The notes under the pieces were generated by a model. It saw nothing but the letters and a program-made list of their open reading frames with translations, had not been told where the DNA came from and made no database searches. Of a stretch of DNA of 8,718 nucleotides, positions 5,806-8,718 are shown piece by piece. The stretch comes from Actinomycetes bacterium. GTDB lineage: Bacteria > Actinomycetota > Acidimicrobiia > Acidimicrobiales > Acidimicrobiaceae. Position 1 is the first letter of the stretch; every line of letters begins with the position of its first letter. The DNA is taken from the NCBI GenBank assembly GCA_021819025.1, contig JAKASN010000048.1, positions 1 to 8,718 on the forward strand. The letters are read 5' to 3'. The position numbers and the translations under genes are program-made.

Positions 5806-7038
5806 CTACTCCGACCGCAAGGCGTCGATCGGGGCAAGGTGGGCTGCCCGAGAAGCTGGATACACTCCGAAAACCACGCCAATCGCTCCAGAGACCAGGA
5901 CCGCTGCGACAATGGCCGAAGGAGATACAACAACGGTATTGGGGATAAGGTGAGGCAAGACAACGACCCCTAGGAGTCCTAGGCCAACCCCTCCGAGGCC
6001 TCCTGCCAGGCCTAATATGAGGGCTTCAATCAAAAATTGCCTACGAATCAAGCCGGGCGTCGCACCGAGCGCCTTACGCAGGCCGATCTCGCGGATGCGC
6101 TCGGTGACAGACACCAACATGATATTCATCACCCCGATGCCGCCAACCAGCAGCGAGATCGCCGCGACTCCGCCTAGCAGTACCGTCAAGGTCTTTGACA
6201 CCGTTGACGCGGTAGAGAGTAAACTCGATTGTGCCGTTATGGTATAGTCCGCCGCTGAAGGTGTTGTGATACCGTGCAGATTCAACAGGGTGGTGTTTAT
6301 CTCTTGGTAAGCTGCCCCGAGTGTCGATTTGGTGGTAGCCTCGATATAAATTGCGCTGATCGAATTACCCTGCGTTCGTCCAAAGAGTTCCGATTGCGCC
6401 ACATCGAGTGGGACCAGCACCTGGTCGTCCTCATTCGCCGCAGCGGTTGTGCTCCCAACGGAGTTCATGACCCCAATGACTTGGAAGCTCCTCAATCCAA
6501 TATTGATATTTTGCCCAACCGCTCCCCCGGAAGGAAAGAGGCTCGCAGCGACGATCGGTCCGAGCACCGCGACGTTAGCGTGTTCGGTCAAGTCCGCTTG
6601 GGAAAAGAAACTGCCGGAAGCCACCGACCTATTTCGTATCTGCTCGTACGACGGAGTTGTGCCGACAACCGGAGCCACCCAGTTGTTTGATCCAGCGGTG
6701 AGTGCTTCGCTTTTTTGCACTGTAGGCGCTACTGCTGCTACATCTGGTGCCACTGCGTGGTTTGCGAGGGTCGTAGCGTCTTGGATAGTGAGGGTCGTCG
6801 CTGATCCCAATCCACCCTTCAACCCGCCTGTCGTAGCGCTACCTGGGGTAACGATCAACAAATTGGTGCCCAAAGAAGCAATTGCGGAGTTGACGTTCGC
6901 TTGGGCTCCCTCGCCGAGTCCAACGGTGAGAATGACGGCTGCTACTCCGATCAGGATCCCAAGTATCGTCAAAATCGACCTAAGCCCATGTGAAATAATG
7001 GCTTCCACGCCGCTTCGCAAACTCTCGAACCCATTCAT
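5806..7038 (-). CDS. MacB-like ABC transporter permease (FtsX/MacB_PCD fold)
   Basis: A 410-residue permease of the MacB/YknZ type, which uses ATP binding by its partner to drive export through an extracytoplasmic adaptor. One membrane helix at ~20-41 (RSILTILGILIGVAAVILTV) is followed by a large extracytoplasmic domain (~45-275). Three more helices follow at ~283-309, ~335-362 and ~374-394, the family's 1+3 layout. GVMNIMLVSVTERIREIGLR and KALGATP (322-328) form the coupling helix that contacts the ATPase. The C-terminus VYPASRAAHLAPIDALRSE is the family signature. ATG 7038 overlaps the stop of the ATPase gene by four bases, so the two are coupled. Length is normal and no lesion is seen. The substrate cannot be told from sequence. 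Peptides, lipids or antibiotics are exported by known relatives. Confidence 0.93.
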   Translation of the reverse strand: MNGFESLRSGVEAIISHGLRSILTILGILIGVAAVILTVGLGEGAQANVNSAIASLGTNLLIVTPGSATTGGLKGGLGSATTLTIQDATTLANHAVAPDVAAVAPTVQKSEALTAGSNNWVAPVVGTTPSYEQIRNRSVASGSFFSQADLTEHANVAVLGPIVAASLFPSGGAVGQNINIGLRSFQVIGVMNSVGSTTAAANEDDQVLVPLDVAQSELFGRTQGNSISAIYIEATTKSTLGAAYQEINTTLLNLHGITTPSAADYTITAQSSLLSTASTVSKTLTVLLGGVAAISLLVGGIGVMNIMLVSVTERIREIGLRKALGATPGLIRRQFLIEALILGLAGGLGGVGLGLLGVVVLPHLIPNTVVVSPSAIVAAVLVSGAIGVVFGVYPASRAAHLAPIDALRSE

Positions 7039-7835
7039 TGGGATCTCTCATCTACGGACTGAATTTTCCCATCGCGAATATGGACGATACGACGGGCTAC
7101 ATTAGCTACGTCTTGTTCATGGGTAATGAGGATGACGGTTCGTCCTTTCTGATGGAGCTCATCAAAGAGCCCCAGCACATCAGTGGCGGCCCTAGAGTCC
7201 AGATTTCCCGTAGGTTCATCCGCCAAGATGATGGCGGGGTTAGTTACTATCGCCCTAGCTACCGCCACTCTCTGCTGCTGACCGCCAGAAAGCTGACCTG
7301 GCTTATGCTCACTTCTCGTGAGCAGACCCACGGCACCAAGAGCCTCGAACGCGCGCTCTTTTCGCTCATTTCTGGCAATGCCAGCATAAATCAAAGGAAG
7401 CTCGACATTTCTCCACGCCGACAGCGTCGAAAGCAAGTTAAACGCTTGGAAAACAAATCCAATCTTCTTGTTTCTCACCTGTGCCAATTCAATTTCTGAT
7501 AGACCTGAAACATCGGCACCGTCGAGGAGATGGGTGCCAGAGGTAGGCGTATCAAGACAACCGAGAATATGCATTAGAGTTGACTTTCCGGAGCCGGATG
7601 GGCCCATCACGGCCACAAAATAACCTCTCTCGATCTTCAACGAGATGCCCTGCAAGGCTTCTACGTTGAGGTCACCTGATCGATAGGTTTTGGTAACTTG
7701 GTCTAGTTCTATTACCGTATCGTCGCCGGTCCCGGTCAGCTGCGCTATGGTGCTAATTGCGCTTTCATCGCCAAGGTCGCCGATGTCACTACGCAAAGCT
7801 TCGGGACTAAAGTTATGGCGATCGCGTTCTAACAT
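7035..7835 (-). CDS. ABC transporter ATPase, MacB/LolD/YknY type
   Basis: A 266-residue nucleotide-binding subunit that pairs with the downstream permease. All motifs are intact: Walker A GPSGSGKST (78-86), Q-loop FVFQAFNLL (Q130), signature LSGGQQQR (182-189), Walker B IILADEPTGNLDS (202-214) and switch histidine ITHE (H239). VITKTY-like VTKTYRSG at 47-54 starts the normal fold, as in lipoprotein and MacB-type ATPases. It carries about 38 extra residues at the N-terminus (MLERDRHNF to LTGTGDD), mostly acidic and not part of the fold. No later ATG occurs before residue 77, so ATG 7835 is kept. AAAGGAG sits 13 bases upstream, rather far, inside the end of the adaptor gene, and the adaptor stop lies two bases before the start. 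This close packing implies one operon. Confidence 0.93.
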   Translation of the reverse strand: MLERDRHNFSPEALRSDIGDLGDESAISTIAQLTGTGDDTVIELDQVTKTYRSGDLNVEALQGISLKIERGYFVAVMGPSGSGKSTLMHILGCLDTPTSGTHLLDGADVSGLSEIELAQVRNKKIGFVFQAFNLLSTLSAWRNVELPLIYAGIARNERKERAFEALGAVGLLTRSEHKPGQLSGGQQQRVAVARAIVTNPAIILADEPTGNLDSRAATDVLGLFDELHQKGRTVILITHEQDVANVARRIVHIRDGKIQSVDERSQ

Positions 7836-7837
7836 CT

Positions 7838-8665
7838 TTAGCCCAGAGCTCCTTTCTTTCTCCCAGCGCCGCCTCCGCCGGCCAGGAAACCCTTCTTCGC
7901 GTTAGAACCGGCTGGGGTCGGAACGGTCGCGTTGAGCTTGGCCAAGATGACTTGATCTCCAACTTTGAGTCCCGAAGTGACTTGAGCGACCGCCTGACCA
8001 ATGACCCCCACTACAACTGGCTGAGGAACTTCCTTACCAGCAACGTCTTGCATTACGAAAGTTTTTGATCCGTTCGAATGAAGCGCACTGAGCGGAACTT
8101 CCAAGACATTGGATTTTTTCATAACAATTATCGAAACTTGCGCTCCGGCACCCACAAAGAGGCCCGCAGGATCTCCAGTAATTGAGATCGTGACAGGGTA
8201 GCTCGCCACCGCAGCGGTCGCAAGAGAGATGGGGATTATTTGGCTCAGGGTTCCATAGACCGGAGCGGATGAGCCGTCAGGCGTGACTACGGCCTGATCG
8301 CCAACTTTTATCTGCGCAATCTGTGTGTCACTTACAGAACTCTGAACGACATACGAACCATTTGAAACGATCGTTATGGATGGGGCATTGGCACCGCCAC
8401 CGGCGGGGACAACTTGACCTGGACTCATATCAACTGCAGCAATGGATCCTGCAAATGGAGCAACAAGAGTTGCCTGATTCAAGGCATCCTGGGCTGCGGA
8501 CAGCGCATCTTGTGCAGCTGTGACTTCGGCTTGGTCGGCCTCGATGGTTAGGGGAGAAATTGAACTTGAACCACTAGTGCTCTGAGGTGCTGCTTGGTCG
8601 GCGGCTAGCCTCAGACCTCCGACAGTTGAGTCAATATTCCGATGTTGAACAGGGAGTTTCTTTAT
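7838..8665 (-). CDS. HlyD/MacA-like membrane fusion protein, 5' end lost
   Basis: The adaptor that links the permease to the cell exterior or outer layer. What remains is the second strand of the coiled-coil hairpin, with heptads such as AAQDALSAAQDALNQATL, then the lipoyl half APFAGSIAAVDMSPGQVV, the barrel region and a membrane-proximal domain ending GSNAKKGFLAGGGGAGRKK. A serine-rich stretch (STSGSSSISP) precedes the heptads, common in actinomycete adaptors. Missing are the signal/anchor, the first lipoyl half and the first helix of the hairpin, roughly 110-150 residues. The frame is open up to TAG 8668-8666, yet contains no ATG or GTG before the coil. The first usable start is TTG 8482, which leaves 214 residues without the hairpin. 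The gene is therefore truncated or rearranged near 8620-8665. The last codons overlap the ATPase ribosome binding site. Confidence 0.8.
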   Translation of the reverse strand: MKKLPVQHRNIDSTVGGLRLAADQAAPQSTSGSSSISPLTIEADQAEVTAAQDALSAAQDALNQATLVAPFAGSIAAVDMSPGQVVPAGGGANAPSITIVSNGSYVVQSSVSDTQIAQIKVGDQAVVTPDGSSAPVYGTLSQIIPISLATAAVASYPVTISITGDPAGLFVGAGAQVSIIVMKKSNVLEVPLSALHSNGSKTFVMQDVAGKEVPQPVVVGVIGQAVAQVTSGLKVGDQVILAKLNATVPTPAGSNAKKGFLAGGGGAGRKKGALG

Positions 8666-8708
8666 CTAGGGTATTGCATAAGTCGTTCAATCGTGGTATG
8701 ATAAAGAA
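8658..8708. repeat. 9-bp inverted repeat at the truncated adaptor
   Basis: TTCTTTATC (8658-8666) and its exact complement GATAAAGAA (8700-8708) flank 33 bases of AT-rich sequence. The left arm lies where adaptor homology stops and covers the first base of the in-frame TAG. The repeat could mark an element end or a regulatory site. The right arm overlaps the -10 of the promoter described here. Confidence 0.5.
8674..8702 (+). promoter_or_regulatory. Outward-facing sigma-70 promoter candidate
   Basis: TTGCAT (8674-8679), exactly 17 bases, then TATGAT (8697-8702). The -10 matches the consensus at five of six positions and the -35 at its first three. It would fire rightwards out of the window, away from the export operon. 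No gene is visible before the end at 8718. Confidence 0.5.
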
Positions 8709-8718
8709 GTGGGAAAAC

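Noticed and set aside
6274..7105. Plus-strand frames opposite the permease
   Set aside because: Shadow of the permease, without motifs.

Overview
The window is a mosaic of intact and decayed genes from a fairly high-GC bacterium. Promoter style, a serine-rich linker in the adaptor protein and the gene families suggest an actinomycete-like organism (Acidimicrobiia or a relative), but nothing here fixes the taxon. Base composition is uneven: positions 1021-1080 hold 40 G+C of 60, positions 8041-8100 hold 27 of 60, and positions 8641-8700 hold 24 of 60. The right-hand export operon is therefore clearly more AT-rich than the left end.

Left region (1-2193, plus strand): a sigma-70 family RNA polymerase sigma factor (23-745) is followed at once by a cyclic-di-GMP GGDEF-EAL gene (742-2193). 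The GGDEF-EAL gene keeps nearly all its signature residues but is broken by a missing start or frameshift at its 5' end, a second frameshift near 1320 and a TAG codon at 1411. The GGDEF frame is the same as the sigma frame, with a single TGA between them. The first nine bases equal the 3' end of a common Illumina adapter, so the left edge may be an artefact.

Middle region (2194-3595): an intact MntA/HepT toxin-antitoxin pair (2367-3016, plus strand, ATGA overlap) with both diagnostic motifs sits alone between decayed genes. It is followed by about 580 bases without a convincing gene. That stretch holds two hairpins and, on the minus strand, a possible 3' remnant of a TadE/TadG-like pilus-assembly gene.

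Right region (3596-8718, minus strand): an acyl-CoA synthetase gene (3596-5193) is intact over its C-terminal ~85% but carries two frameshifts and a TGA in its first ~80 codons. Upstream of it, reading right to left, lies a tripartite MacAB/YknXYZ-type export operon: a HlyD/MacA-like adaptor lacking its N-terminal half (7838-8665), an ABC ATPase (7035-7835), a MacB-like FtsX-fold permease (5806-7038), then a small membrane-anchored DUF5666-like protein (5353-5754). The adaptor is cut off near 8640-8665 by AT-rich sequence holding a 9-bp inverted repeat and a good outward-facing sigma-70 promoter, which looks like a rearrangement junction.

I see no CRISPR array, tRNA, rRNA, riboswitch or transposase. 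No wholly new system stands out. The best leads are the sigma / c-di-GMP arrangement, the survival of the toxin-antitoxin and export modules among broken genes, and the junction at the right end.
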